A DNA stretch of 47,146 nt from Candidatus Heimdallarchaeota archaeon (GTDB lineage: Archaea > Asgardarchaeota > Heimdallarchaeia > Heimdallarchaeales > Kariarchaeaceae), in contig WAKA01000009.1 in NCBI GenBank assembly GCA_015523565.1, positions 1 through 47,146 of the forward strand. Direction: 5' to 3'. Below are positions 27,615-37,355 of the stretch, piece after piece. The translations under genes and the position numbers were made by a program. The notes below the pieces were generated by a model that ran no database searches, was not told the origin of the DNA, and saw nothing but the letters and a program-made list of their open reading frames with translations. The number at the start of each line of letters is the position of its first letter. The stretch's first letter is position 1.

Positions 27615-29645
27615 TTACACAAGGCGTTTTGACTTCCTTATGACTGTTTCATTTACCCTGTCCTTGAACAGTTCAACCATTGAATACGATGCACTTCTGA
27701 TTGCTGAAACTTCCTCCCCTTCTTTCTTGTATCCGAACACGATTTCTTCATCGTCTCTGAAGCAAGCGTACAGGTCTTTTTCCTCATAGTTATAAATTAA
27801 GATTGTCCCGAATTCCTTCGCCCTTTCCAACTCTTTTTTCCGTTTACCTGGGGGGATGTGAGTGACAATAGTCACTCTTGTACTCGGTGAATTTCTGACC
27901 AATGAAATTGCCAATCCAAACAAGGTGGAATCAAATGTCGGTGTAATTAGGGTCACTCGTCTTCTGGCTCGCAAAAGGAGATCGGTAATTGACGCATAAA
28001 TTGCAGGCAATCCGACAACAACTCCATTATCTACTGGGACTTTGATCTGGATTTTTTCCGTTGCCCTGAGAATCTTGCGAAGATCTAGGCTTCTTCCCTC
28101 AACCATTGTTTTTGCGAACTCTATTCTTTCTTTTAGAAGCAACATTGCTTCTTCCTCCTCTTTTCTCAATTGCATCAAATAGTCCTCAAGTGCGGAATGT
28201 ACTTGGGTCTCAAACAGTTCCTTCTCATTTATCCCCACCTCTTTCAGGTCTTCAATGTATTTCAATAGAATTTGCTTGGGTCTGTTGAAGGCATCAAGCA
28301 GATCCTTTTCATATGCTGCGAATGCATCATGCACGCTTTGAACCATTGCTCCTTCAATTTCCTTGAGTTGTTCCCTTACTTCATTTGTTTTTGATGCCAC
28401 CCTTTTGGTCAACCCTTTTACTTGTTCTTGAATGTCCTCCCTAAGTTTGATTAGTGATTCGTCATCTTTTTGGTTGACCTCTGTCAAAATCCCTCCTATT
28501 TTATTAAGGGTATTCTTAAACTCCTGCTTGGTTTTCAGGAGCTTATTTTGTGCATTTGTTTCAGTTGACTTGATTGCATCTTCAACCTGCCTTAATTCGT
28601 TTGGCAATTGGTTGGCAATTGGGGAAAGTTGATCTTCTGCCTTTACAAAATGTGATAGGTCTGGCTTTTCAATTAGGCTTCCAAGTTCATCGAATTTTTC
28701 CCTCGCAAGCCGTTCCAGTTGTTCTGCTTGGACAGGGTCTGCTATTGTTTCCTTGATGTTTTTAACCAATGTCTCCCTTGAAAGCAAGAGTGTTTCCATG
28801 AGCTGTGCATGTCTTTTGGTTTCCTGTTCTCTCATGCTTTTTATGTTATCAAGTGTATCCTTAATCATTTGTACATTTTTAGCTAACATTCCACTTTTTT
28901 CTTTTAGTCTTTCCAAGTTTTCACTGATGGCTCCATTTATCTCATCAAAGTGTTTTTCAGTTGTCTTGAAATAATTGCCAAGCTGAAAATGGATGTTCTT
29001 CAATAGGCTGATTCTTTCTGCCTTTCTTTTCTTGACAAATTCCAGAAGTCCATCTTCCTCCTCAGTCAATGCCAAGGTCATTTTTGTACCCGACAGTTTT
29101 GTCAACTGTTCAAGAGGAACTGCCATTTTTGTTATCTCTTCTTTTAGGATATCCCTGAAATCTTGGATTGCCTTTACGTTCTTGACAGAAATCTCGTCCA
29201 AATCATCTTGTTTGGACAAGAGTGTATCTCTTAGTGGTTCAAGCACATTGCTGTAATATGAGTCCAAGAGTTGATTTATGAACATCGGCAGAGTGACTTC
29301 TTTGATGAAATTGCGTTTTTCCTCGAGTTCCTTCTGTTTTTCATCAATTGATTCAATCAAGGATGCAAGGCTAATTATGGCCTCCCTTTCCACAGTCAGA
29401 ATCTCCCTTAAAAATGGGAAATTGGCATAATACCTCTTGATTTTTTCACCGACTACAGAAACAAGTCCAAAATCAACAAGGTCTCTTAAGGATTCCAATA
29501 CTTCTATAAGCCCTTTGTTGCCTAAGGTTTCATTTATTTCTCCGGGTGTCATCACTCCTTTTCCGATAAGGACTCCATATACTTCCTGGTCAAGCTTGTT
29601 CAGACCGAACCTGTCAAAAAACTCTGCATATATCTCTTGAGACAT
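27615..29645 (-). CDS. wHTH / long coiled-coil / TrmB-like effector-domain protein
   Basis: N-terminal wHTH-like LDQEVYGVLIGKGVMTPGEINETLG; about 430 aa of heptad-rich sequence; C-terminal ITDLLLRARRRVTLITPTFDSTLFGLAISLVRNSPSTRVTIVTHI. Confidence 0.6.
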   Translation of the reverse strand: MSQEIYAEFFDRFGLNKLDQEVYGVLIGKGVMTPGEINETLGNKGLIEVLESLRDLVDFGLVSVVGEKIKRYYANFPFLREILTVEREAIISLASLIESIDEKQKELEEKRNFIKEVTLPMFINQLLDSYYSNVLEPLRDTLLSKQDDLDEISVKNVKAIQDFRDILKEEITKMAVPLEQLTKLSGTKMTLALTEEEDGLLEFVKKRKAERISLLKNIHFQLGNYFKTTEKHFDEINGAISENLERLKEKSGMLAKNVQMIKDTLDNIKSMREQETKRHAQLMETLLLSRETLVKNIKETIADPVQAEQLERLAREKFDELGSLIEKPDLSHFVKAEDQLSPIANQLPNELRQVEDAIKSTETNAQNKLLKTKQEFKNTLNKIGGILTEVNQKDDESLIKLREDIQEQVKGLTKRVASKTNEVREQLKEIEGAMVQSVHDAFAAYEKDLLDAFNRPKQILLKYIEDLKEVGINEKELFETQVHSALEDYLMQLRKEEEEAMLLLKERIEFAKTMVEGRSLDLRKILRATEKIQIKVPVDNGVVVGLPAIYASITDLLLRARRRVTLITPTFDSTLFGLAISLVRNSPSTRVTIVTHIPPGKRKKELERAKEFGTILIYNYEEKDLYACFRDDEEIVFGYKKEGEEVSAIRSASYSMVELFKDRVNETVIRKSKRLV

Positions 29646-29789
29646 TTACATTATCATATTTGATTCAAAGAATAAATGTTTAACACTTGTAATTACCCAA
29701 ACTTTACAAAAATCATACCATTTTCTCCCATCCTATTTTTTCAGTCGCGCACTATCATAGTATCTTTATTGTCTGAATAATGAGTTCAT

Positions 29790-31937
29790 ATGCAAGTGGA
29801 CGGACAAAAAAACGATATCAATGAAGAGGTGGTTAACGCCATAAGTGACCTGTTGAACTATTCAACCAAACAGGTAATTGGTGCTGAATTGGAGAGGCTT
29901 CGCCAAACCAAGTTGCAAGCCTTAGAAGTCATTTCCAAAAATTGGGACAAGAAAAAGATGATTGAATACATCTGGGCTGCAATTAAGGACGAAGCTGATC
30001 CTGTCATCAAAAAACGATTGATTTCATTTATTATCCAAAAAAGGGAACTGAAGGCCTTTCCTAGACTGTTCCGTTTTTGCCAAATTGGTGCCATCCCAAA
30101 TGAACTGCAACGCATGATCGGCTCCAACTTTGTCGAATATTATGATGCATGCAAGGATTCTGAAGATATGTTGGAGGACCTTGAACATGCAATTAATGTA
30201 CTGGGCAAGACATTAGTTGCAGAAAAAACCGAATCACTCCCTTTGGCAACATCAATACTTACCCGGTATTCTGCAACTTCAATTATCCGGAAAATTTTAA
30301 CATTTAACATTAAACCGAAAATATTGAGGGAATTGGTCTGGGTAATAGCGCGTAACGAAATTGGTGTTGTGGCTCTTTATGACAATGCTCCAAATATTCC
30401 CTCTGTTGACAGTGTATTGCTGGAATTGGCTCATGCCTTGCTCTTCCCTTATGAAACAAGAAATGGAAGATTCAGAAAACCTAACAAGGCGGTTATTGTC
30501 GATCTTTCATCAGAACGAACTTGGAGTGTATTTCCTGACCTCCCCCCAGTTCTTCAATATCTTGTGCGAAAGACACGAAATGTCCACAGTTCCGAAAACA
30601 TACGGTTGACTGCTATGAAACTTTTGTCACGGACACAGAAAATGGCTATTGATCATCTTTATAGACGTATTCAAGAACTCAGCAGGGATGATTTTGTTTT
30701 GATTGATGATATCCTCGGGAATGATCTATATTTTGACGCTATTGAGTTACCTATCATCGTTCCTAAAGCTTTGCAAAGGATTTTCGCAGAAAAGAAATTC
30801 CATGGGATCTTGGATAAATTCAATTTTGATGATATGTCTATTTCTGAAGTAGACGCGTCTGATATTGACATTGAAGTCATAAGAATGCTGGAACGGGAGC
30901 AACTGGCCAAAGAAGTACCGTTTATTGAGACAAGGATGGAATTGGCTGAAAAAACAGATGACATGGAACTTAAAGAACTTTTACTTGAATTTATGGATGA
31001 TCATGACTATTCCGTGCTTAAGGAATTTTTAGATTCCATTGAGTACAGTCTTTTGACTATTTTGGAACATCACAAGCTTTTATCAGCAACAGTCGAACAA
31101 ATGCAAAAAGGATTTGAACTTGGAAAAGAAGCCATCCTGAATGCATACTTCTCAATTAACCTTCCTGAAAGTTTTTGGAAGGAAGCTCGGTCTCCAAGCT
31201 CCATTCATAGGTATTTAAGCGTCGATGTCGTACGCCAGACTATCTTGAACGTTGCTCAAACAACTTCATCCATTAATCTTCGACAAAAGGCTTTTGAAAT
31301 GCTTTCCCACCCCGATTTCTGGATTCAAGACAACTTTTTGGTTGCAACAAAAGAAACCATTGTCCAAACAACCAGAACCATGTTTCATTTTCTTAATATT
31401 GAACAATCAAGAAAAACTCAAGAAATTTTATTCTCTTTCAGCAATCTGTTTCTTGACTTTTTACAATCGCATGTTGTCGCGGCTCCTGAAGTTGGGGAAA
31501 ATGGCTATCCTTTGCCAAAAAATATCATCATAAATGCCCTCAAGGAAAATGAGGATCAAATCAATCACCTGAAAGACCATCACCTTGGTTTTACCTTATT
31601 CTTACGATACCATTATTTAGTTGACGGGCATTATCTGAAAATTCCTGAAAGGAGCTCTTATCCTCAAATCACCATCTCTCCATTGGTAAGGCACTATCTG
31701 TCTGGTCTTAGTCATCAAGATGCATATTCATCAATGAAATTTTTACTCTCAAAATCTGCCGATGCAAAATTAGAATTCCTTTCAATTGTTGACAAGGCAA
31801 TTAAAGATACAAATACTCTTCTTTCACTTAACCTCAATTCAATCAGGTCAATTTTGGAAGAGATGCTCTCTGAAATGGATACTACTGGCATAAAGGCAAA
31901 AGCAAAGTTCCTTCTCAAAAAAATCGATAACATTTGA
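29790..31937 (+). CDS. Uncharacterised helical, probably alpha-solenoid protein, 715 aa
   Basis: Helix-rich repetitive composition; no catalytic motif recognised. Confidence 0.4.
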   Translation: MQVDGQKNDINEEVVNAISDLLNYSTKQVIGAELERLRQTKLQALEVISKNWDKKKMIEYIWAAIKDEADPVIKKRLISFIIQKRELKAFPRLFRFCQIGAIPNELQRMIGSNFVEYYDACKDSEDMLEDLEHAINVLGKTLVAEKTESLPLATSILTRYSATSIIRKILTFNIKPKILRELVWVIARNEIGVVALYDNAPNIPSVDSVLLELAHALLFPYETRNGRFRKPNKAVIVDLSSERTWSVFPDLPPVLQYLVRKTRNVHSSENIRLTAMKLLSRTQKMAIDHLYRRIQELSRDDFVLIDDILGNDLYFDAIELPIIVPKALQRIFAEKKFHGILDKFNFDDMSISEVDASDIDIEVIRMLEREQLAKEVPFIETRMELAEKTDDMELKELLLEFMDDHDYSVLKEFLDSIEYSLLTILEHHKLLSATVEQMQKGFELGKEAILNAYFSINLPESFWKEARSPSSIHRYLSVDVVRQTILNVAQTTSSINLRQKAFEMLSHPDFWIQDNFLVATKETIVQTTRTMFHFLNIEQSRKTQEILFSFSNLFLDFLQSHVVAAPEVGENGYPLPKNIIINALKENEDQINHLKDHHLGFTLFLRYHYLVDGHYLKIPERSSYPQITISPLVRHYLSGLSHQDAYSSMKFLLSKSADAKLEFLSIVDKAIKDTNTLLSLNLNSIRSILEEMLSEMDTTGIKAKAKFLLKKIDNI

Positions 31938-31940
31938 TCT

Positions 31941-32744
31941 TTATTGATTATAAAGGACAATGAATTTCAGGTCTGGAAAATCATTTAGAATGCTAGTATA
32001 GTCTTTCATATGTGAATAAAGAACAAGCACTGCAACAGGTATTCCCTTTAAATTTGAAACTAGTTTTATTAATGCCCTTATACTGCTTCCACTGTTAACG
32101 ACATCATCAACAATCAAAACTCGCTCACCGTCCTTGATATATTTTTTTGGTAAGAATAACCCTTGCAAGCGGCCATCTGCCGGTTTAAACATTGATTGAC
32201 CCCACTCACTGCGCTCTAAAAAATCGAATGTGGGTGATTTCCTGCAATATACCATATCCACATTTTGTCCCATGCTTGCAGCAATGGCCGCGGCAAATGC
32301 AATCCCATCCACTTCTAAGGTTGCTATCTTATTTATGCCACATTCCGCCAATATGACCTCTCTTCCATCGACAGAATACAGTTTTCTGTAAAGGGCAAAG
32401 TCGATAATGGTGTACAGTGCCCTGGCATCGCTTAAAAGGTATGATACGTCAATCTGCAAATTATTGTCGATCTCAATGATATGTGAATGCTTTTTAATGA
32501 TATTTCGAAATTGAAGTTCCTTGAAATAATTTGAGAGAAGTAAATCCCATAATTCATCCAGCCTTTTGCCTGAAGGGTGGGCTTTGCCTGAAAGATATCT
32601 GGATAGATCCGCTCCTGAAAGCTTTTGTGAAACTTTGGTGTTTATTGCTTCCAACAGTTTTTGTTGGGAATGATATCTTCTCTCTAAATAACGTAGCTTT
32701 GAGACAACCATCAACTTGCGTCTTACTATTGTTTCCGCATTCAC
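31941..32744 (-). CDS. gfcR: HTH-phosphoribosyltransferase transcriptional regulator (GfcR/PyrE-like)
   Basis: N-terminal HTH region and PRPP-binding motif RVLIVDDVVNSGSSIRAL; DGIAFAAAIAASMG. Confidence 0.75.
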   Translation of the reverse strand: MNAETIVRRKLMVVSKLRYLERRYHSQQKLLEAINTKVSQKLSGADLSRYLSGKAHPSGKRLDELWDLLLSNYFKELQFRNIIKKHSHIIEIDNNLQIDVSYLLSDARALYTIIDFALYRKLYSVDGREVILAECGINKIATLEVDGIAFAAAIAASMGQNVDMVYCRKSPTFDFLERSEWGQSMFKPADGRLQGLFLPKKYIKDGERVLIVDDVVNSGSSIRALIKLVSNLKGIPVAVLVLYSHMKDYTSILNDFPDLKFIVLYNQ

Positions 32745-32974
32745 CTTTTTAATGGAAAACTTATGTATTATAATTTTCTTCTTGCATACACAAAAAATTG
32801 AGAAATGAAATTCCCAACGTGAAAATTTAGGTCGAACTCTTATATTCTGCCTTGAAATTATTGCAGTTTTTTCTTCACTTTTAGATGAAAATTGATGTGT
32901 TCAAGTGAACTTTTTTAGGATTTTATTGTTGCATCACACCATACATTTATGATATTGTATGCGTAAGGGGTTTT

Positions 32975-34486
32975 GTGGGTAACTCGACCAATCCACTAAT
33001 TCGTTTAATCATGTTCACAAGCGAAGATTGCATTTATTGCCCCCCTGTTGAATCAATAGTGAAAGAAGTGGTGGGAGGTGCCATGAGTGACTTTATTTAT
33101 GTGAACACTGTGGATGTCGATGAAAATCCAGAAGCTGCACAACGATACAATATTTCTAGTCTTCCAACTTTAATGATAAACGAGCAAATCGTTCTTCAAG
33201 GGGGCATGGATGACGACAGTATCAGAGAGATACTCTGGAATACACTTTTGAGTTTGGCAGTTGCCAACAAAGAAAGGTTGGAACGGTCAAAACAATCCTT
33301 GCTCCATGTTGCAGTCAACACTTGGGAATCGTTGACTGGAGAGCGGATGCTAAGGAAAACGTTAGGTGATTTTATTCATTTGGGACCATATCAACTGACT
33401 TTGCTCTCACTTTATAGTCTTGACCCATTGGTTCCCTCAATCCTCTATCAAGCAGGTTATCAACTTGGTCTGTTCGGTCTCATGCACCATCTGCTTAATT
33501 TGCTTGAACCCCGGCTTGGTATGACAATTAAACGAAAGAATAGGCTCAAGTTCATTTGTGATGCCCTTGAACTTTATTACAGCGATCGTGAATTCCTTCC
33601 GACATACGTGGCAGAAAGTGCCGAGGTAACGACCATCAAAGATGACCTATTTGTTATCCAGATCGAGGGTCTGGCGTCTGCTGCCATGAAAATTGACGTT
33701 GGGGAACCAATGTGCGATTTTACAGCAGGAACATTGGCGGGTGTCACAGATTCATTGATGGGTACACAATCCATTGCAGTAGAAACGGCTTGTGCCGCCA
33801 ATGGTGCTCCCCATTGTGAATTTACTGTCTATCTTGATCCCGAAAACCCAAACGAAATCAGGAAAACCCCAAAAGTGGAAGACAAATTGGAAATCAGGGA
33901 ACGAAGACTTAATTTTTATGAAAGCATCCATGAACTTAGCATTAAACTTGAAGATAGCTATTTCATGAGAAAAAGGCTCCGACCATCCATAGGTGACATG
34001 GTTCATGTTAGTGTTTATCAGCCTATTGTCCTTTCAATAAAAATGATGGACGATTATCTTTCCTCCATCCTGTTTTCCGCAGGAAGGGAATTAGGTATCT
34101 TTGGCTCAGGAAAAACATTGCTGTATGACATTGTGCAAGGAATGGAAGGTGAAGGTGAACTGCAACTGCCCATTGAGTTCAATAAGGGGGTTGACATTCT
34201 CCAAAAATACATGACACATCCTACAACCTATTTGGCAAAAGAATGGGGGATTGTCGAGACCAGCCCTCCAGATCCAGACAATCCTGGTGTCAGGTATATC
34301 TCTGTTGGTGACTATGGTCCTGTTTCCGGTGTCCCTGATCTTAATCTGACTCTTTGTGACTTCCTGGTAGGATTCCTTACAGGAAGGCTCTCAGTCCTCA
34401 TTGGTGAAGAACCCCTGATTAGGGAGGTAGAGTGTCAAGGAACAGGTGCACCATTCTGCAAATTTGAAATCAAGCTACAAAGGTAA
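32975..34486 (+). CDS. Thioredoxin-like domain fused to two V4R domains
   Basis: FTSEDCIYCPPVE (CxxC), cis-Pro SLPTLMI; two V4R C-terminal signatures MCDFTAGTLAGVTDSL..ETACAANGAPHCEF and LCDFLVGFLTGRLSVL..EVECQGTGAPFCKFEI. Confidence 0.75.
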   Translation: MGNSTNPLIRLIMFTSEDCIYCPPVESIVKEVVGGAMSDFIYVNTVDVDENPEAAQRYNISSLPTLMINEQIVLQGGMDDDSIREILWNTLLSLAVANKERLERSKQSLLHVAVNTWESLTGERMLRKTLGDFIHLGPYQLTLLSLYSLDPLVPSILYQAGYQLGLFGLMHHLLNLLEPRLGMTIKRKNRLKFICDALELYYSDREFLPTYVAESAEVTTIKDDLFVIQIEGLASAAMKIDVGEPMCDFTAGTLAGVTDSLMGTQSIAVETACAANGAPHCEFTVYLDPENPNEIRKTPKVEDKLEIRERRLNFYESIHELSIKLEDSYFMRKRLRPSIGDMVHVSVYQPIVLSIKMMDDYLSSILFSAGRELGIFGSGKTLLYDIVQGMEGEGELQLPIEFNKGVDILQKYMTHPTTYLAKEWGIVETSPPDPDNPGVRYISVGDYGPVSGVPDLNLTLCDFLVGFLTGRLSVLIGEEPLIREVECQGTGAPFCKFEIKLQR

Positions 34487-34596
34487 AGGCAAAAAGATGG
34501 ATATTCTATATAAATTTGAAAACCATTCAACTTTAACCACTATGCTTGAGTAACATATAAGAACCTGAAAGTTAATTAGGTAATTATAGGTTCAAC

Positions 34597-34659
34597 ATGA
34601 ACAAGGTAGGGGATTCCCACAAACAGAACCCGAACAATTCCTTGAGGCTTTTGATATGA
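34597..34659 (+). CDS. Possible 20-aa leader peptide (MNKVGDSHKQNPNNSLRLLI) overlapping GTPase start by ATGA
   Basis: First ATG after a TATA-like acatataag (about 34552-34560); TGA overlaps the GTPase ATG. Confidence 0.3.
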   Translation: MNKVGDSHKQNPNNSLRLLI

Positions 34660-35213
34660 GCAACAGAAGAAAAATTTTCAAAATAGTCCTCCTCGGCGAT
34701 GGAGCAGTAGGAAAGACCGCACTTAGAACCAGATACCTCGGAGAAGGGTTCAAAAAAAGCTATTCTATGACTATCGGTGCAGATTTTGCGGTCAAAAGGG
34801 TCAATCTCGATGGACACGAAATTGTCGCACAAATTTGGGATCTGGCTGGACAAATCCGTTTTCAGTCAGTGAGGGAAGTGTATTACCAAGGAGCGACTGG
34901 AGCTCTCCTCGTCTTCGACATCACCAGAGGGGATACATTCGAAAACATACCTAATTGGATTACTGAACTTCTTGAAAATAACAATAACAGAGTTGTTCCC
35001 ATGGTACTTATTGGCAATAAGTCTGACTTAAGGGATGAAAACTCAATCACCACTGAAGCTGGTATTGAGTACGCCAAAAACCTCTCACAATGGAGCAACT
35101 TTGAAATCCCCTATGTTGAAACCTCCGCCAAAGAAGGTAGCAATGTCGAGGAAGCTTTCCAAATCCTCCTAAGAAATATCGAAAGCTACTTGGCTAGCGA
35201 AAAAGCGGGGTAA
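34656..35213 (+). CDS. Rab/Ras-like small GTPase
   Basis: G1 GDGAVGKT, G3 WDLAGQ, G4 NKSD, G5 ETSAK; no C-terminal prenylation cysteine. Confidence 0.93.
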   Translation: MSNRRKIFKIVLLGDGAVGKTALRTRYLGEGFKKSYSMTIGADFAVKRVNLDGHEIVAQIWDLAGQIRFQSVREVYYQGATGALLVFDITRGDTFENIPNWITELLENNNNRVVPMVLIGNKSDLRDENSITTEAGIEYAKNLSQWSNFEIPYVETSAKEGSNVEEAFQILLRNIESYLASEKAG

Positions 35214-35220
35214 AACATTT

Positions 35221-35604
35221 ATGAGCATACGAAGACGAAAGAAAAAAATTGAAATGGATGATCTTCTTCCCGAAGAAGTTGTAGAATCAACTGACGCAAC
35301 CACTGTCGACGAACTGTCCAAAATTGTCAACCAAATAAAACAACAATTGGAGGATGCTGTAAGCAAGTTCGAAACGCTTTCAAAGGATCTGACCGAAAGA
35401 ATTGAGCTATTGGAAAGTGATTTCAAGCAAGTGGCGTTGGCTCTCCAAAAAGCAGGTCAAATTGCCAACCAACAACCCACAGTTCCCACTACCCCTTCAG
35501 TTCCCAGTGGTGCCCCTCCAAGTGGACCATCTCCTGGCGGTCCAAGACCTGCGCCAGGTGGTCCTCGCCCAGCAACAGGTGGTCCCCGCCCCCCAAAACT
35601 CTGA
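35221..35604 (+). CDS. Small coiled-coil protein with Pro/Gly-rich GGPRP repeat tail
   Basis: Heptad region DELSKIVNQIKQQLEDAVSKFETLSKDLTERIELLESDFKQVALALQKAG then SPGGPRPAPGGPRPATGGPRPPKL; 7 bp after GTPase. Confidence 0.65.
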   Translation: MSIRRRKKKIEMDDLLPEEVVESTDATTVDELSKIVNQIKQQLEDAVSKFETLSKDLTERIELLESDFKQVALALQKAGQIANQQPTVPTTPSVPSGAPPSGPSPGGPRPAPGGPRPATGGPRPPKL

Positions 35605-35618
35605 AATAATTTTTTCCA

Positions 35619-36566
35619 TTAGACTCTTCCCTCTAAATTTTTCTCAATCCAAATTTTCAAAAATTCTCTTAGTTGGCTCACCTTTTTTCTGTTTTTATTT
35701 CCAAAAACTAGATAGGTCTTTAATGGAACCTCATATTTGCTTGGTTGAATCTGCATCTTTGCTTTGTTAAGATCAAATTTCAACGCATCAAATGATGCAA
35801 CAAACAAAAAGTAAATTTTAAACAATTTTCTTGATTTTCCTTCTTTGATCAATTCTGCTTTGGTCAATTCTGTTTTGAAATCTGAAATTTCTATATTTTT
35901 TAATTCTTCTACAGGATATTCAAACATCATCCTTTCTTCTGCACTAACCAATGTTTTTGAAATGACACGTACCCTGTCATTCGATATCCATAATATTTCT
36001 GTTACCATATTATTCTTTTCTTCATCTTTTCCAAATTTCTTCCCAACTGAAATTATAATTAAAATCAAGAAAATCACAATCGGAAATACCGTTCCAAAAA
36101 ATAGAAATCCCCATATAGCGAATTGAAATACCTCATACGGCAAAATATAATTGGTGAAGAAATACACCGTCCCCAAACTTAGGAAATTGAAACATAAAAA
36201 CGTAATTAACATGATGCCTACATACCTTAAATTAATGCTTCCCTCTATCATTTCAATCCAAATTTTCCTAGGGGTTATAAATAAGATTGTGGTTTCATTC
36301 CAATCAATGCACTGCTCTAAAATTCCGAAATTAATCTCTGAAGTACATTTTTCTTTCAACCTTTTTATTTCACTCTTCGTTGCATATCTTATTGAAATAA
36401 TCATTGATAGAATGATCTCTACAAGAATTGGTATTGGCATTGTTGGTTCCATCCCCCAAAAAAACAAAAACAATGAAACAACTATCATCAAGATCGGCAA
36501 TAACAAAAAAAGTGCTTGATATATTTTCAATTCGTTTTCCATCAGCCATAATTCAAAAGAAGACAC
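35619..36566 (-). CDS. Membrane protein of unknown function, 315 aa
   Basis: At least four hydrophobic segments in the N-terminal two thirds. Confidence 0.55.
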   Translation of the reverse strand: MSSFELWLMENELKIYQALFLLLPILMIVVSLFLFFWGMEPTMPIPILVEIILSMIISIRYATKSEIKRLKEKCTSEINFGILEQCIDWNETTILFITPRKIWIEMIEGSINLRYVGIMLITFLCFNFLSLGTVYFFTNYILPYEVFQFAIWGFLFFGTVFPIVIFLILIIISVGKKFGKDEEKNNMVTEILWISNDRVRVISKTLVSAEERMMFEYPVEELKNIEISDFKTELTKAELIKEGKSRKLFKIYFLFVASFDALKFDLNKAKMQIQPSKYEVPLKTYLVFGNKNRKKVSQLREFLKIWIEKNLEGRV

Positions 36567-36688
36567 ATCAAAAAAACAGGTGTTTATTAAAATGTATTAT
36601 GAAAAATTCCTGTACTGATTTTTAATTCCTTTACCTTAATTTTTGGCTTAACACAAAAATCCTTATTCTGCAAATTTCATCTCAAAAT

Positions 36689-37210
36689 ATGAATCAAACT
36701 AAGGAAATAATTCTTGACATGTTTAAGAACATTCAACGAGGAACAGAATACGTCCTGATGGCAATTCCCAAAGACAAACTGGATCATAGGGTCAGCCCAA
36801 ATTCTGCCTCAATCAAGGAATTGGCGTTCCATATTTCAACTATGCCCTTAGGGGCAACTCTCTTCGCCAAGAATCTTTTCGACAAATTTCCAGAGTCCGA
36901 TGTTTTGATGGCTGAATTTGAAAAATATCTTGGAGAATCCATGAAAAACAATGATTTCCCAGAAATGTTCCGAAAATCTTGTGAAGTCTGCATAGAATTC
37001 TTCAATTCCAAGGACTGGCTCAATGAGACATTTTCAAATTTCCTCAACAAAAAGGAAAGAACATATCTCGAAGCCTTCCTGTCCATGCAGAACCATATGA
37101 TCCAACATCGTGGCTCTCTAGTTTCCACCCTCCGCTCAGCAGGAATCCCAGTCACCATGCAACAATATTGGGGAATGAGACCTCTTCAGCAAAAGGAAGC
37201 TTCTCCTTAA
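36689..37210 (+). CDS. DinB-superfamily-like protein
   Basis: ELAFHIS ... NHMIQHRGSLVSTLRSAGI, putative metal-binding His triad. Confidence 0.65.
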   Translation: MNQTKEIILDMFKNIQRGTEYVLMAIPKDKLDHRVSPNSASIKELAFHISTMPLGATLFAKNLFDKFPESDVLMAEFEKYLGESMKNNDFPEMFRKSCEVCIEFFNSKDWLNETFSNFLNKKERTYLEAFLSMQNHMIQHRGSLVSTLRSAGIPVTMQQYWGMRPLQQKEASP

Positions 37211-37355
37211 TTGTACTGAAAAATTTCATTTAACATTTCCATGTCCCTTTCACTTGAAAACATCATATACTGGTGAATTAAATGCAACCCAATCACTTTA
37301 ATAGTTCAATCATATTGGTAATATGCAATCCTTTGGATTGAATGAGTGAAACATA

